Shown here one piece after another: positions 34,603 to 43,741 of a stretch of DNA of 64,000 bases (position 1 is the first letter of the stretch; every line of letters begins with the position of its first letter). The notes beneath the pieces are model-generated. The model was not told the DNA's origin, searched no databases, and saw nothing but the letters and a program-made list of their open reading frames with translations. Position numbers and translations under genes: made by a program. The DNA is from Alphaproteobacteria bacterium (lineage in GTDB: Bacteria; Pseudomonadota; Alphaproteobacteria; Sphingomonadales; Kordiimonadaceae), in assembly GCA_013372975.1 (NCBI GenBank), contig JABXIS010000021.1:33232-97231 (forward strand). Reading direction: 5' to 3'.

Positions 34603-35325
34603 ATGCGGCCTGATGTGCTTAACCTTTACCGGTTTTATGAAAGTGGCCTTGGCCGTGCGGTGGCCCCGGTCATAGCTGAGAAAATGCAGCGTTTGCTGGC
34701 AAGCCAGACAGACCCGGTTACGGTGGGATTTGGCTTTGCGCTACCCTATCTTGATTTTCTGGGATCGGCAGAAGCGGAAACCGGGGCCAGGTATCTGGCC
34801 ATGATGCCGGCACAACAGGGCGTTTGTCACTGGCCGAGCCACAAAGGCACCCGGACCACGCTAGTTGAGGAATATCATCTACCGCTACCGGATAGTTCGG
34901 TTGACAGGCTTGTGCTGGCGCACGCGCTCGAACACGCCAACCGGCCGGTTCATTTGTTGCGGGAGGTCTGGCGGGTGTTGGCGCCCGGAGGCCAGGTGGT
35001 GATAATGGTACCAAATCGGATGCGCAGTTGGTCTGCCTATGAAGGCACACCTTTCGGGCACGGCCGGCCTTATTCCAAAGGGCAGCTATACCAGTTACTG
35101 GGGGATCATATGTTGTCTCCCGATGGCTGGAACACCGCCCTGATGATGCCGCCTTTTGTGCGCCCGATGGCCGCAAGGATGCTCAGGTTTGGGGAAAAAC
35201 CAATTGGCTTGCTGGGTAAAAACCTTGGTGGCGCCCTTTTGGTATCTGCACGCAAGCAGATGTATAATGCGATCCCCAAATCGGCAAAGCGGGCGGCGAT
35301 CATGCCTGCTCTTACGCGCTCCTGA
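34603..35325 (+). CDS. Class I SAM-dependent methyltransferase-like protein
   Basis: 240 aa. LVLAHALEHANRPVHLLREV followed by WRVLAPGGQVVIMVPNR is the post-motif region of Methyltransf_11 proteins. The glycine-rich SAM loop is degenerate (TVGFGFALPYLDF), so catalysis is not certain. Starts 3 nt after the PhaC-like stop, with GAGGAA inside that gene, so they are cotranscribed. In other alphaproteobacteria similar genes sit next to glyoxalase II; here that neighbour is missing. Substrate unknown. Confidence 0.78.
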   Translation: MRPDVLNLYRFYESGLGRAVAPVIAEKMQRLLASQTDPVTVGFGFALPYLDFLGSAEAETGARYLAMMPAQQGVCHWPSHKGTRTTLVEEYHLPLPDSSVDRLVLAHALEHANRPVHLLREVWRVLAPGGQVVIMVPNRMRSWSAYEGTPFGHGRPYSKGQLYQLLGDHMLSPDGWNTALMMPPFVRPMAARMLRFGEKPIGLLGKNLGGALLVSARKQMYNAIPKSAKRAAIMPALTRS

Positions 35326-35330
35326 GCCTG

Positions 35331-35972
35331 TTAGGAGCTGAAGTTGGCTCGCCAGATGGGGGCAAGGGCCGGGATGTCGTCCACGTAGCTTGCGGCTTGG
35401 AACAGTTTGGGACAATGCTCCTTGAACCAGGCTCGGCGTGGGCGCCAGCGGGTCATGACACTGAGATAGATATCAATGGCTGTGAGTTGATTGCCAAGGG
35501 CGTAGGGCCCAAATGGCAGGCTGTTTTCCATTTGGCGCCAGAGCTTTTCACGCCTCATCTGTACAGATGCGAACAAGGCGTTTTTTGCTTCCTCCCCCGA
35601 CACGAACCGTTCCGGGTGGTCGCTATAGGTGAATGTTGGATAAATGCTTGCGACAAGCCAGACCAGCCACCGCAGAAATTGTGGCCTCATCGGATCATCC
35701 TGTGCAGGAACCAGGGGGAAGCCCTTCATGGTGTCTCCAACCCAAAGGCAAATGGCGGCACTTTCTGTCAGGATGGAACCATCTGGCAGCCTTATGGCCG
35801 GTATCTCCCTGAGCGGATTGATCTTGCCATAATGGCTATCGGGTGCATCGAACTCTCCCCATTCCAGAAATTCGGTGTGGTAGGGGATTTGGGCCAGGGT
35901 CAGCAACGCCTCCACGATGGCCGAGCCGCCACCTAGGGCGCCGTAAAGGGTTATAGTTGACCGTTCGTGCAT
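35331..35972 (-). CDS. Glutathione S-transferase family protein
   Basis: 213 aa. Thioredoxin-like N-terminal domain with the cis-Pro segment EIPAIRLPDGSILTESAAI, followed by an all-helical C-terminal domain (YALGNQLTAIDIYLSVMTRW). The ESAAI motif binds the glutathione gamma-glutamyl group. It is one of three GST genes in the window (also 56.7 and 58.4 kb); it converges with the methyltransferase. Substrate unknown. Confidence 0.87.
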   Translation of the reverse strand: MHERSTITLYGALGGGSAIVEALLTLAQIPYHTEFLEWGEFDAPDSHYGKINPLREIPAIRLPDGSILTESAAICLWVGDTMKGFPLVPAQDDPMRPQFLRWLVWLVASIYPTFTYSDHPERFVSGEEAKNALFASVQMRREKLWRQMENSLPFGPYALGNQLTAIDIYLSVMTRWRPRRAWFKEHCPKLFQAASYVDDIPALAPIWRANFSS

Positions 35973-36149
35973 GCCTGGAGCTTCTCACCATCATATACAT
36001 TAAAGCTAAATGACGATAGCGCGGGATGAAGGTAAGTCCAGTTCATTATTTCGGCTTTTGTCCCATTATGGGCCTTGTATTATTATTGCGCGGATAATAT
36101 TGTTTGGGTCATAAAATTATATGAAACCGTCTGAATAGCGGAGAGCATT

Positions 36150-36362
36150 ATGACGAAAGACGCTTCCAACGAAACGACAATGGATGAAAGCAAAGAAATG
36201 GCGATCCGGCAGGTGGCAAACGCCCTGCACCGCTTGAACGATGCGGTTATCTCTGCCGTGGGCAAAGGCGTCACCGTCGAACTGATGCGCGCGTCGCGGT
36301 ATCATAACGAAGAAGGCGCATGGGGCGACATGCTGGTGCCAATTATCCACAAGCAGGACTAG
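36150..36362 (+). CDS. Small hypothetical protein, 70 aa
   Basis: Not recognised. It is a charged soluble protein with an acidic, Ser/Thr-rich N-terminus and a helical middle (IRQVANALHRLNDAVISAVG). GGAGAG lies 5-6 nt before the ATG, and the RraA-like gene begins 5 nt after its stop, so it is probably translated and cotranscribed with that gene. No domain or motif is claimed. Confidence 0.65.
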   Translation: MTKDASNETTMDESKEMAIRQVANALHRLNDAVISAVGKGVTVELMRASRYHNEEGAWGDMLVPIIHKQD

Positions 36363-36367
36363 GCACA

Positions 36368-36874
36368 ATGCCGAAAGGAGAGATTGCGCCGCCCAGGTTG
36401 GCAACAGCCGATGTTTGCGACGCCATGGAGCGTGCTGTGGCTGTTCTCTCTGTCGATTTCAAAGATTTCGGTGGGACCGTCGATTTCGCCGGTCCTGCCG
36501 TGACACTGCGCACGCTTGACGACAACACCAAGGTGCGTTCGCTTCTCGAAGGGCAGGGCGAAGGTCGGGTGCTGGTGGTGGATGGCGATGCATCCAATCG
36601 TGTGGCATTACTGGGCGGAAACCTGGCCGCATTGGCGGCAAAGAACGGCTGGGCCGGCGTAGTAATTTACGGCTGTGTGCGGGACAGGCACGAACTGGCT
36701 GGGGAAGATGTTGGCATCAAGGCGTTGGGGTCATGCCCACGAAAGTCAGAAAAGTTGAACCGAGGCGATGTGAATGTCGAGATCGCCATCGCTGGCGTTC
36801 CTATTCATCCGGGTGATTGGATCATTGCCGATGCAGACGGTGTTGTTGTCTCGAAAGAACTACCCAGCCTTTAA
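36368..36874 (+). CDS. RraA-family protein
   Basis: About 168 aa with the RraA/demethylmenaquinone methyltransferase-like fold. LATADVCDAM at the start, GNLAALAAKNGWAGVVIYG, then CVRDRHEL (the G-x-x-R-D type active-site segment), and the conserved HPGDWIIADADGVVV end are all family marks. Members either inhibit RNase E (RraA) or act as HMG/oxaloacetate aldolases; sequence alone does not settle which. ATG 36368 is used; the open frame begins upstream inside the small gene. No RNase E gene nearby. Confidence 0.9.
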   Translation: MPKGEIAPPRLATADVCDAMERAVAVLSVDFKDFGGTVDFAGPAVTLRTLDDNTKVRSLLEGQGEGRVLVVDGDASNRVALLGGNLAALAAKNGWAGVVIYGCVRDRHELAGEDVGIKALGSCPRKSEKLNRGDVNVEIAIAGVPIHPGDWIIADADGVVVSKELPSL

Positions 36875-36943
36875 AAAAACGGCCACGGCCCCATTTGGGA
36901 CAGTGACCGAGTGCTCTCAGAAATTATTCTTTCTATATCTGTG

Positions 36944-37765
36944 TTACCTGAATAGCGACAAGACCGCCTGCGGTGCCTGGTTTGCAATGCCCAGTGCCTG
37001 AAGCCCCAATTGTTGCTGGGTCTGATAGGCTTGCAGATCGGCGCTTTCTTTTGCCATGTCGGCGTCAACAAGGTTCCCGACGCCTGTTTCGATGTTGTCG
37101 CTTAGCTTACTGTTGAATTCGATAAGGCTATCCAGCCTGTTTGCCGTAGCGCCAAATGTTGAAAGGCCCTCTTTCACTGATTCCAGAGCGTTGTCGATAA
37201 CGGTCACTGTCGCTTGCGCGTTGGTGGCGTTATACAGATCGATATTTGCCAGCCCGAATTGCAGGTGAATGGCGCTCATGTCATCTGCTGCAAGTGTCAG
37301 GGTTGCCCCATCCTTGCCTGCAAGCACACTTGAATCAGTGGCGCCTGTCGTCACCAGATTCACGCCGTCAAACTCCGCATTATTGACGATGCTGTCGATT
37401 TGGGCACGGAGTGCAAAAAAATCATCGTTGAGGGAATTATAGGTGTCTGTATCCAGCCCTTCTTGCGAAGCTCCGACGGCTTTTTCTCTCATCTCGATCA
37501 GGAGGTCGGAAACGGCTTCACCGGCGGCGATTGCCACATCGACTATTTGTTTGCCGCGATCGAGGCTGCTTTTCACTGCAGACAATTCAGCCAGATCAGA
37601 GCGCATGCTTTGAGCAATAGAATAAATTGCCGCATTGTCCTTCGCGGACGCGACTTTAAGGCCGGTGTTAATTCGGGATTGGGTCTGGTCTAAAGCACTT
37701 TGGGTGGCATTCAGATTTTGTAATGCCGCAAATGCACCAGCGTTGGTGTTAACTGAAAATGACAT
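36944..37765 (-). CDS. Flagellin (copy 1)
   Basis: 273 aa, a short flagellin made of the D0/D1 domains: N-terminal NTNAGAFAALQNLNATQSAL and RINTGLKVASAKDNAA, C-terminal GVGNLVDADMAKESADL followed by QQQLGLQALGIANQAPQAVL. The variable surface region is small (about 90 residues). Such flagellins build the filament and are exported by the flagellar type III system. AGGGCA lies upstream of the ATG. It follows the other flagellin with 40 bp between, so both are probably made from one transcript or from separate promoters. Confidence 0.97.
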   Translation of the reverse strand: MSFSVNTNAGAFAALQNLNATQSALDQTQSRINTGLKVASAKDNAAIYSIAQSMRSDLAELSAVKSSLDRGKQIVDVAIAAGEAVSDLLIEMREKAVGASQEGLDTDTYNSLNDDFFALRAQIDSIVNNAEFDGVNLVTTGATDSSVLAGKDGATLTLAADDMSAIHLQFGLANIDLYNATNAQATVTVIDNALESVKEGLSTFGATANRLDSLIEFNSKLSDNIETGVGNLVDADMAKESADLQAYQTQQQLGLQALGIANQAPQAVLSLFR

Positions 37766-37805
37766 GTTCTATGCCCTGTAAATTGATTTCTCTCTATTAA
37801 AACTA

Positions 37806-38669
37806 TTATCTGAAGAGCGAGAGGACAGCCTGAGGTCCTTGATTTGCTATTGATAGCGCCTGCAGGCCCAGCTGTTGTCTGGTTTGTACTGCGTTCAGAG
37901 TTGCGCTTTCTTTTGCAAGGTCGGCGTCCACGAGATTTCCAATCCCTGTTTCAATTGAATTGGATAGTTTGTTGGTAAACTCTTTTTGCAGTTCGAGCCT
38001 CTTGTAGGCGGCGCCCATATCGGACAAGGCGCTACTCACATTGGTGATGGAGGACTCGACTTCGCCAACGATGACATCTGCGCCTGACTGCGTCCCGTTT
38101 ATAGTTGTGCTGGTAACGGCAATGGTGTCGTAATCATAGAGCTGGATAGTTCCATAGGAGCCGCCATTTGTGCCGAGCGTCATGGTAACCGCACTAACGG
38201 TTATCGTGGAGTCTCCCGTGTCGTCGGTGATTGCGACAATATCCTGGCCGCCATCAACCATGTTCGTGCCGTTGAATTCTGCATTTTCAACAATTGAATT
38301 GATTTGCTTCAGGAGCTCTTGAAAATCATCATCCAATGCCTGCCTGCTGGATGTATCCAGACCGGCATCCTTTGCGGCAGTGGCCTTATCCTTCATTTCG
38401 ATCAGGATATCCTGAACTGCCTCGCCCGCTGCTATAGCGACATCAAGGGATGACATCGCACGGTCCATTGAGGCGTTTGCCGCGTTTAAGCCTGCGATAT
38501 CACCGCGAAGTTTTTGTGCAATGGAGAATACGGCCGCATTATCTTTGGAAGAGCCAACTGAAAGACCTGTGTTGAGACGCGATTGCGTCTGGTTCAGGAG
38601 CTTGGTCGAAGAACTCAAGTTCTGTAAAGCCGAGAATGCGGCGGCGTTGGTATTGACGCTTAGAGACAT
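37806..38669 (-). CDS. Flagellin (copy 2)
   Basis: 287 aa, paralog of copy 1 with the same D0/D1 ends (NTNAAAFSALQNLSSSTKLL, GLSVGSSKDNAA, NLVDADLAKESATLN, QQLGLQALSIANQGPQAVL) and a different middle (VAITDDTGDSTITVSAVTM). Different middles with conserved ends fit multi-flagellin filaments, common in alphaproteobacteria. No flaF, flbT or other flagellar genes are in the window. Its leader carries two hairpins (38695-38728). Confidence 0.97.
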   Translation of the reverse strand: MSLSVNTNAAAFSALQNLSSSTKLLNQTQSRLNTGLSVGSSKDNAAVFSIAQKLRGDIAGLNAANASMDRAMSSLDVAIAAGEAVQDILIEMKDKATAAKDAGLDTSSRQALDDDFQELLKQINSIVENAEFNGTNMVDGGQDIVAITDDTGDSTITVSAVTMTLGTNGGSYGTIQLYDYDTIAVTSTTINGTQSGADVIVGEVESSITNVSSALSDMGAAYKRLELQKEFTNKLSNSIETGIGNLVDADLAKESATLNAVQTRQQLGLQALSIANQGPQAVLSLFR

Positions 38670-38694
38670 CTTCTATGCCTAGGTTTTGTGTCTG

Positions 38695-38728
38695 ACGCCC
38701 TTTCTGGGCGTATCACTCCCATTGAGTG
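38695..38728 (-). promoter_or_regulatory. Two hairpins in the flagellin leader
   Basis: ACGCCC (38695-38700) pairs with GGGCGT (38706-38711) around a 5-base loop, and CACTC/GAGTG arms lie directly beside it (about 38714-38727). Both sit 26-60 nt upstream of the flagellin ATG, in the probable 5' UTR. FlbT in Caulobacter acts on flagellin mRNA leaders, so a post-transcriptional role is possible. There is no T tract, so a terminator is unlikely. Confidence 0.45.
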
Positions 38729-38799
38729 ACAATTTTTAACTTACCTGAAGAAAGACAAGTCTGTCCTGTCGCTGCGTCTCAAAAAAGAGTCTGATTGTC

Positions 38800-39750
38800 T
38801 CAAAAGCTGTTGGTAGCCCGTTTTCGGACTTCTGAAGGCGTCATATCAAATGCCTCTTTGAAAGATCGTCGAAATGCGGTTTCCGTTCTGAAACCCAGGT
38901 CGTAGGCCAGATTCGTTATCGATACCGCTTCCATATGACCAGAAGCCAGCGTTTCGTGGGCTAGTTGAAGGCGCTGGGCGCGAATATATTTTGTAATACC
39001 GCCAAGCGGTTCGGCAATTCTGTAGAGGCGTGCGCGAGAAAGGCCCAATTCCGAAACAATAAGATCTGGGCCCAGTTCGGGGTCCAATAGCCTTTCTTGG
39101 ATCAGGCCGCGAATTCTGTCCAGTTGGCTATCGCGAATTTCGCAATTTTTTCGTGCCTGTCGTTTTACGATTGTGTTTAACATCATTAACAGCGGTGGAA
39201 GTAACTCTTCTGTGTCTTCTTTTTGAATAAGGTCTGCGTAAGCCTTGAAGCACAGGAACTGCTGGTAAAGAAGGCTGGTGCCCGATGATAGAGCGGACAA
39301 AATCAAGGGGCCTCTGTTGGTCATCCCGGAAGGCAGAATTGGACTCAATTGTTCGTCTACTACTAGGAGATCAGCGTGGAAATCAGTTCCCGCAAATTTG
39401 CAATTGGCATTTAAGGGAATGATCGCAAGATCGGCAGGGCGAATAGTGTAAGTGACGGCAGGTGTATCAACCAACATTGTGCCTTGTTGCAGCGCAATCA
39501 TGGCCAGTCCGCGATGTGATGGGACCAAATTGTCAAAGGTTTTTACGCAAAGGTCTTGTCCTGTAGGCAAAAGTGTGCCGGTTGTGAATCTGCGGAAGTA
39601 TAGGATGTCCTGAAGGGGGGTGGACCTCGAAAACCTATTTCCCCGTATAGGGTTAGTGGGAAATTTGCTTGTTTTCGGCTCTGTCGTTGCTGCCATTTCC
39701 AATGCCCCATCAGATAAATGTTGCAGTGTCACTTGCAAAGTCGGGGCCAT
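38800..39750 (-). CDS. AraC-family transcriptional regulator
   Basis: 316 aa. The C-terminal ~100 residues form a double helix-turn-helix (LIVSELGLSRARLYRIAEPL, SITNLAYDLGFRTETAFRRSF, then MTPSEVRKRA). The N-terminal domain is cupin-like and probably binds a ligand. It lies between metW and flagellin copy 2 on the same strand and starts 15 nt after metW. Neither its Met 39750 nor the next Met at 39696 has a good ribosome site, so the start is uncertain. It is not shown to control the flagellins. Confidence 0.88.
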   Translation of the reverse strand: MAPTLQVTLQHLSDGALEMAATTEPKTSKFPTNPIRGNRFSRSTPLQDILYFRRFTTGTLLPTGQDLCVKTFDNLVPSHRGLAMIALQQGTMLVDTPAVTYTIRPADLAIIPLNANCKFAGTDFHADLLVVDEQLSPILPSGMTNRGPLILSALSSGTSLLYQQFLCFKAYADLIQKEDTEELLPPLLMMLNTIVKRQARKNCEIRDSQLDRIRGLIQERLLDPELGPDLIVSELGLSRARLYRIAEPLGGITKYIRAQRLQLAHETLASGHMEAVSITNLAYDLGFRTETAFRRSFKEAFDMTPSEVRKRATNSF

Positions 39751-39765
39751 AAATGAAAACTAGAC

Positions 39766-40365
39766 CTATTTTTCCAGAAGGAATAGCGCCTGATCGGCTG
39801 ACCAGTTGGCGCGTGTGCGGCCGTATTTCAGGCGCGTACCATCAGCCTTGTGGGGCACAAATTCACATACCTTCAGGCCTTCCTCTTCGATCAGGTCGAA
39901 GAGATCCAGGATCGTGCAGAAGTGAATATTGTCAGTGTTGTACCAGGTCTTATCAAGTGCCTTGGTCACTGGCATGCGGCCACGGGAAACAAGGCTCATG
40001 CGTACTTTCCATTGTCCGAAATTGGGGATCGTGACAACGGCACGGCGACCGATGCGCAACAGTTCGCGTAGAACCAGTTGAGGGCGATGCACAGCCTGCA
40101 ATGCCTTTGACAGAACAACATAATCGAAGCTGTTGTCGGGATATTCCCGCAGGTCTTTGTCAGCATCACCCTGAATAACAAACAGGCCTTTGGCAACACA
40201 TTGGTTCACGCCCTGCTGGCTGAGTTCGATGCCGCGGCCATCCACATTCTGATTGTTGACCAGATAATCCAGGAGCTCGCCGTCGCCGCAAGCGACATCC
40301 AGGACGCGGCTTTCCGGTTCGATCAGATTGGCGATAAGCTGGAGGTCGGGTCGCAAACTATGCAT
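39766..40365 (-). CDS. metW: Methionine biosynthesis protein MetW
   Basis: About 199 aa SAM-methyltransferase fold: [64 protein letters not shown]. MetW works with MetX in O-acetylhomoserine formation and is nearly always next to it in proteobacteria. ATG 40365 follows GGAGGAAG by 6 nt and overlaps metX by 8 nt, so coupling is likely; the longer frame from 40383 is not favoured. Confidence 0.94.
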   Translation of the reverse strand: MHSLRPDLQLIANLIEPESRVLDVACGDGELLDYLVNNQNVDGRGIELSQQGVNQCVAKGLFVIQGDADKDLREYPDNSFDYVVLSKALQAVHRPQLVLRELLRIGRRAVVTIPNFGQWKVRMSLVSRGRMPVTKALDKTWYNTDNIHFCTILDLFDLIEEEGLKVCEFVPHKADGTRLKYGRTRANWSADQALFLLEK

Positions 40366-41515
40366 GATCTTCCTCCAAGCCATTTGATCTGGCCGCGGCT
40401 TTTACGAAGCCTGTCAGCATATGGTCCATTTCAGGCACGTCCAGAAGGAAGGCGTCATGACCGAACGGGCTTTCAATTTCCGCAAAGCTAACAGGTACAC
40501 CGGCAGCATTGAGGGCGTGCACGATCGCCTTGTTTTCGGCGGTTGGATAAAGCCAGTCTGATGTGAAGCTGATAACACAGCAGCGCACATGGGCGGCGTT
40601 CTTGAACGCATCTGCAAGCCTGCCACCGTGACGGGCCGCAATGTCCAGATAATCGAGCGCCCGTGTTACATAGAGATAGCTGTTGGCATCAAACCGGTCG
40701 ACAAAAGTAGAGCCCTGGTGCCTGAGATAACTTTCAACCTGAAAGTCGGCGTCGAAACCAAAAGTCAGCGCATCTCGCTCCTGCAGGTTTCGGCCAAATT
40801 TCTTGGTAAGCGCATCTTCTGACAGATAGGTGATATGCGCGGTCATGCGCGCGACGGACAATCCTTTGGCAGGTTTGACATCATGATCATAATAGCGGCC
40901 CTCGCGCCAATCCGGGTCTGCCATGATGGCTTGCCTGCCAACTTCATGGAAAGCAATGTTTTGCGCCGTATGCCTGGGCGCGGTTGCCAGCATGACGGCA
41001 GAGTGGACCCGTTCCGGGAACGTGGTAAGCCATTCCTGTACCTGCATACCGCCCATCGAGCCACCAATGGCCATAAGAAGTTTTTCAACGCCAAGTGTAT
41101 CCATCAGGGCGGCCTGTACGCGCACCATGTCGCGAACCGTAATCACAGGGAAGTCTGTGCCCCATGGTTTTCCTGTCGCGGGGTTTTCCTGCCAGGGGCC
41201 GGTTGTGCCCAGGCAACTGCCCAAAACGTTTGAGCACACCACGAAATATTTATCGGTATCGATCAGTTTACCTGGGCCCACCAGCCGTTCCCACCAGCCG
41301 GGTTTGCCTGTGATCGGGTGTGTGGAAGCCACATACTGATCGCCCGTCAAGGCATGGCATATCAGCACGGCGTTTGACCCTTCGGCATTGAGCGTGCCGT
41401 AAGTTTCATACCCAACTGTTACCGGGCTGAGGGTTGCGCCGCCATCCAGTTGAAGAGGTGTATCTTCAAAAAGTGTGGCGGTAATCCCTGCCTGACTGTT
41501 TTCGCGTGGTGTCAC
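40358..41515 (-). CDS. metX: Homoserine O-acetyltransferase
   Basis: About 385 aa alpha/beta hydrolase-fold enzyme. It transfers acetyl from acetyl-CoA to homoserine at the start of methionine synthesis. The catalytic Ser is in [13 protein letters not shown] (near residue 153), with the Asp in FTSDWLYP and the His in [11 protein letters not shown]. Typical marks: [34 protein letters not shown]. No ATG lies at the start: GTG 41515 (or TTG 41518) is used. It is cotranscribed with metW, and its leader holds a paired-hairpin element. Confidence 0.94.
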   Translation of the reverse strand: MTPRENSQAGITATLFEDTPLQLDGGATLSPVTVGYETYGTLNAEGSNAVLICHALTGDQYVASTHPITGKPGWWERLVGPGKLIDTDKYFVVCSNVLGSCLGTTGPWQENPATGKPWGTDFPVITVRDMVRVQAALMDTLGVEKLLMAIGGSMGGMQVQEWLTTFPERVHSAVMLATAPRHTAQNIAFHEVGRQAIMADPDWREGRYYDHDVKPAKGLSVARMTAHITYLSEDALTKKFGRNLQERDALTFGFDADFQVESYLRHQGSTFVDRFDANSYLYVTRALDYLDIAARHGGRLADAFKNAAHVRCCVISFTSDWLYPTAENKAIVHALNAAGVPVSFAEIESPFGHDAFLLDVPEMDHMLTGFVKAAARSNGLEEDHA

Positions 41516-41537
41516 CAAACCTGTCCAAATTCCTTGT

Positions 41538-41574
41538 GGGCACTATGTTTTGTGCCCTTCTGCATGGGTGCACA
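41538..41574 (-). promoter_or_regulatory. Two mutually exclusive hairpins in the metX leader
   Basis: In the minus-strand RNA, the segment from 41557 down to 41552 (GGGCAC) can pair either downstream with 41543-41538 (GTGCCC, 8-base loop) or upstream with the segment 41574-41567, giving a 7-bp stem with one bulged base. The two folds cannot coexist. The lower hairpin ends about 20 nt from the metX start, near its ribosome site. This layout fits attenuation or a riboswitch, but no SAM-II consensus (GCUAAAAAGG-like) is seen. Confidence 0.45.
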
Positions 41575-41706
41575 GAAAAGCGGCAGGGAGATCATATGTC
41601 AATCGCCCTAAAACTAACCCGTAAGATTAGGAAAGTTTCCTTTGCCTTTAGGGGGGTGGCGCATTATCCCTTTTTCCAGTGTTTCCCTGTGTTTCTGGAG
41701 GACTTT

Positions 41707-42810
41707 ATGGGCGCGCCCAAAGCACACGATTGGATTCTGGACCTGAAGGCTTATGTGCCAGGCAAGGCGAAAGCCGAGGGCGTCAGGAATCCGGTAAAGC
41801 TGTCCGCAAACGAATCTGCCTTTGGGCCGAGCCCCAAGGCCGTTGAGGCAATCAAGGCATCTGCCGCTGGTGTCGTGCGCTACCCCGATCCTGCGTCCCA
41901 TGATTTGATCGCGGCCATTGCCGATGTCCATGGGCTGAAGGCTGAGGGTATTGTTTGCGGCACAGGTTCAGGCGAGCTTCTGGGCCTCTTGATCCAATCC
42001 TATGCAGGGCCGGGTGATGAAGTGATCGTGGCCGAAGTCAGCTTTTCGCTATATCCCATTCAGGTTCAGGCCGTTGGTGCAACGCTGGTGCCGGTGCCCA
42101 ATAAAAACTGGGTTGCTGATGTAGACGGTATCCTCGCGGCAGTGACGGACAAGACCAAGATCGTTGTCGTTGATAACCCCAACAATCCTACGGGTGGCTA
42201 TTTGCCCTGGTCAGAAATTGAGCGCTTGCATGCTGGCTTGCCAGAGCATGTTCTTCTTGTACTCGACGGCGCCTATGCCGAGTGTGTCACGGCGGGTGAT
42301 TTTGAGGCCGGCGAGGAATTGGTTGAGAAGGCCGAGAATGTGGCCATGACCAGAACGTTTTCGAAATTGTATGCGCTGGCGGGTTTGCGTGTTGGTTGGA
42401 TGTATGCGTCTGCAGGCATCATCGATGTGATCAACCGCTGGCGTCTGCCGTTCAATGTATCAAACCCCTGTCAGGCTGCCGCTGTTGAAGCGGTTCGTGA
42501 TCAGGCTTATCTGAATGAGGTGGTTTCCTTTACCGCGCAGTGGCGTGATTGGTTGACTGCCGAGCTGACGGCCATAGGCCTTGATGTGATCAGAAGCCAA
42601 ACCAATTTTGTAACGGTTGCCTTTCCGTCAGAAAGCCCTTTCACGGCCAGTGAATGCAATGCATATCTGACCAAGCACGGCTATATTGTGCGGGCCTTGT
42701 CGGTAATGCCAGACCATTTGCGGATAACAGTGGGGACAGAAACACAGAACCGTGGGCTGATTTCGTTGATCCGCGGTTTCATGAACGGGTCGCCGGACGA
42801 GGCGAATTAG
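41707..42810 (+). CDS. hisC: Histidinol-phosphate / aromatic aminotransferase
   Basis: 367 aa PLP fold type I aminotransferase. K220 in TRTFSKLYALAGLRVGW is the Schiff-base Lys; NPNNPTG is at 157-163 and LDGAYAE near 187-192. HisC makes histidinol phosphate, and in this neighbourhood (before prephenate dehydrogenase) it may also serve phenylalanine and tyrosine synthesis, as known for several bacteria. ATG 41707 has GGAGG; the open frame starts earlier at 41506 within the metX leader, which is not favoured. Confidence 0.92.
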   Translation: MGAPKAHDWILDLKAYVPGKAKAEGVRNPVKLSANESAFGPSPKAVEAIKASAAGVVRYPDPASHDLIAAIADVHGLKAEGIVCGTGSGELLGLLIQSYAGPGDEVIVAEVSFSLYPIQVQAVGATLVPVPNKNWVADVDGILAAVTDKTKIVVVDNPNNPTGGYLPWSEIERLHAGLPEHVLLVLDGAYAECVTAGDFEAGEELVEKAENVAMTRTFSKLYALAGLRVGWMYASAGIIDVINRWRLPFNVSNPCQAAAVEAVRDQAYLNEVVSFTAQWRDWLTAELTAIGLDVIRSQTNFVTVAFPSESPFTASECNAYLTKHGYIVRALSVMPDHLRITVGTETQNRGLISLIRGFMNGSPDEAN

Positions 42811-42814
42811 GAAT

Positions 42815-43738
42815 ATGGCGGATACAGTAAAATTTGACCGGATCGCGATTGTTGGTGCAGGCCTGATCGGTTCCTCTGTTGCTCGCGCCATTATGCGTGC
42901 AGGTGCTGCGAAAACACTTGCCGTAGCAGATGCCAATGATGCGGTAATCAAGGAAGCACGTGACCTGGGTTTTGCCCACGAATTTCATGCAGACGCCAAA
43001 CAGGCTGTGGCGGATGCAGATATTGTCATTTTGGCTGTGCCTGTTGGCGCGATGGCATCCGTGGGCGCAAATATTGCGTCCGGATTAAAGCCGGGTGCTA
43101 TCGTTTCTGATGTGGGATCGGTGAAGGAAGGTGTGTTCAAGGCACTGGATCCTTTGCTGCCTGATCATGTTCATCTGATTCCCGGGCACCCTGTGGCTGG
43201 CACGGAACAGTCCGGCCCTGCTGCCGGCTTTGCCAGCCTGTTTGATGGGCGCTGGTGCATTCTGACCCCTTCTGCCAACACAGATGCTGCCGCCCTGGAT
43301 AGGCTGACCAGGCTTTGGGAGGCGCTTGGCAGCAAAGTGGAGATCATGACGGCACCACATCATGATCTTGTGCTGGCGATTACCTCTCATGTGCCGCACC
43401 TGATTGCCTACAATATTGTGGGTACTGCATCTGACCTTGAAGAGGTTACGCGGTCAGAAGTGATTAAATATTCTGCTGGTGGTTTCCGTGATTTTACCCG
43501 GATTGCAGCGTCCGACCCGACCATGTGGCGTGACGTATTCCTGAACAACAAAGATGCAGTTCTGGAAATGCTGGGGCGTTTCAGCGAGGACCTGACCGCC
43601 CTTCAGCGTGCGATCCGTTGGGGGGACGGCGATGCCCTGTTTGATCTTTTCACTCGCACCCGCGATATCCGTCGCCGTATCATTGATGCTGGCCAGGACG
43701 AAGAAACGGCTGATTTCGGTCGCCATCACGAGGAATAA
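42815..43738 (+). CDS. Prephenate/arogenate dehydrogenase
   Basis: 307 aa. The N-terminal Rossmann fold IAIVGAGLIGSSVARAI (11-27) binds NAD(P); SDVGSVKEGV and LIPGHPVAGTEQSGPAAGF are TyrA/TyrC active-site segments, with the catalytic His in the latter. ITSHVPHLIAYN and GGFRDFTRIAASDP complete the C-terminal helical domain. It oxidatively decarboxylates prephenate or arogenate for tyrosine. Starts 4 nt after hisC and precedes the LysE gene by 3 nt, so all three share a transcript. Confidence 0.95.
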   Translation: MADTVKFDRIAIVGAGLIGSSVARAIMRAGAAKTLAVADANDAVIKEARDLGFAHEFHADAKQAVADADIVILAVPVGAMASVGANIASGLKPGAIVSDVGSVKEGVFKALDPLLPDHVHLIPGHPVAGTEQSGPAAGFASLFDGRWCILTPSANTDAAALDRLTRLWEALGSKVEIMTAPHHDLVLAITSHVPHLIAYNIVGTASDLEEVTRSEVIKYSAGGFRDFTRIAASDPTMWRDVFLNNKDAVLEMLGRFSEDLTALQRAIRWGDGDALFDLFTRTRDIRRRIIDAGQDEETADFGRHHEE

Positions 43739-43741
43739 CCG

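Noticed and set aside
41519..41706. SAM-II riboswitch before metX
   Set aside because: The conserved SAM-II core (GCUAAAAAGG-like) and its pseudoknot partner were not found; only two generic competing hairpins are seen.
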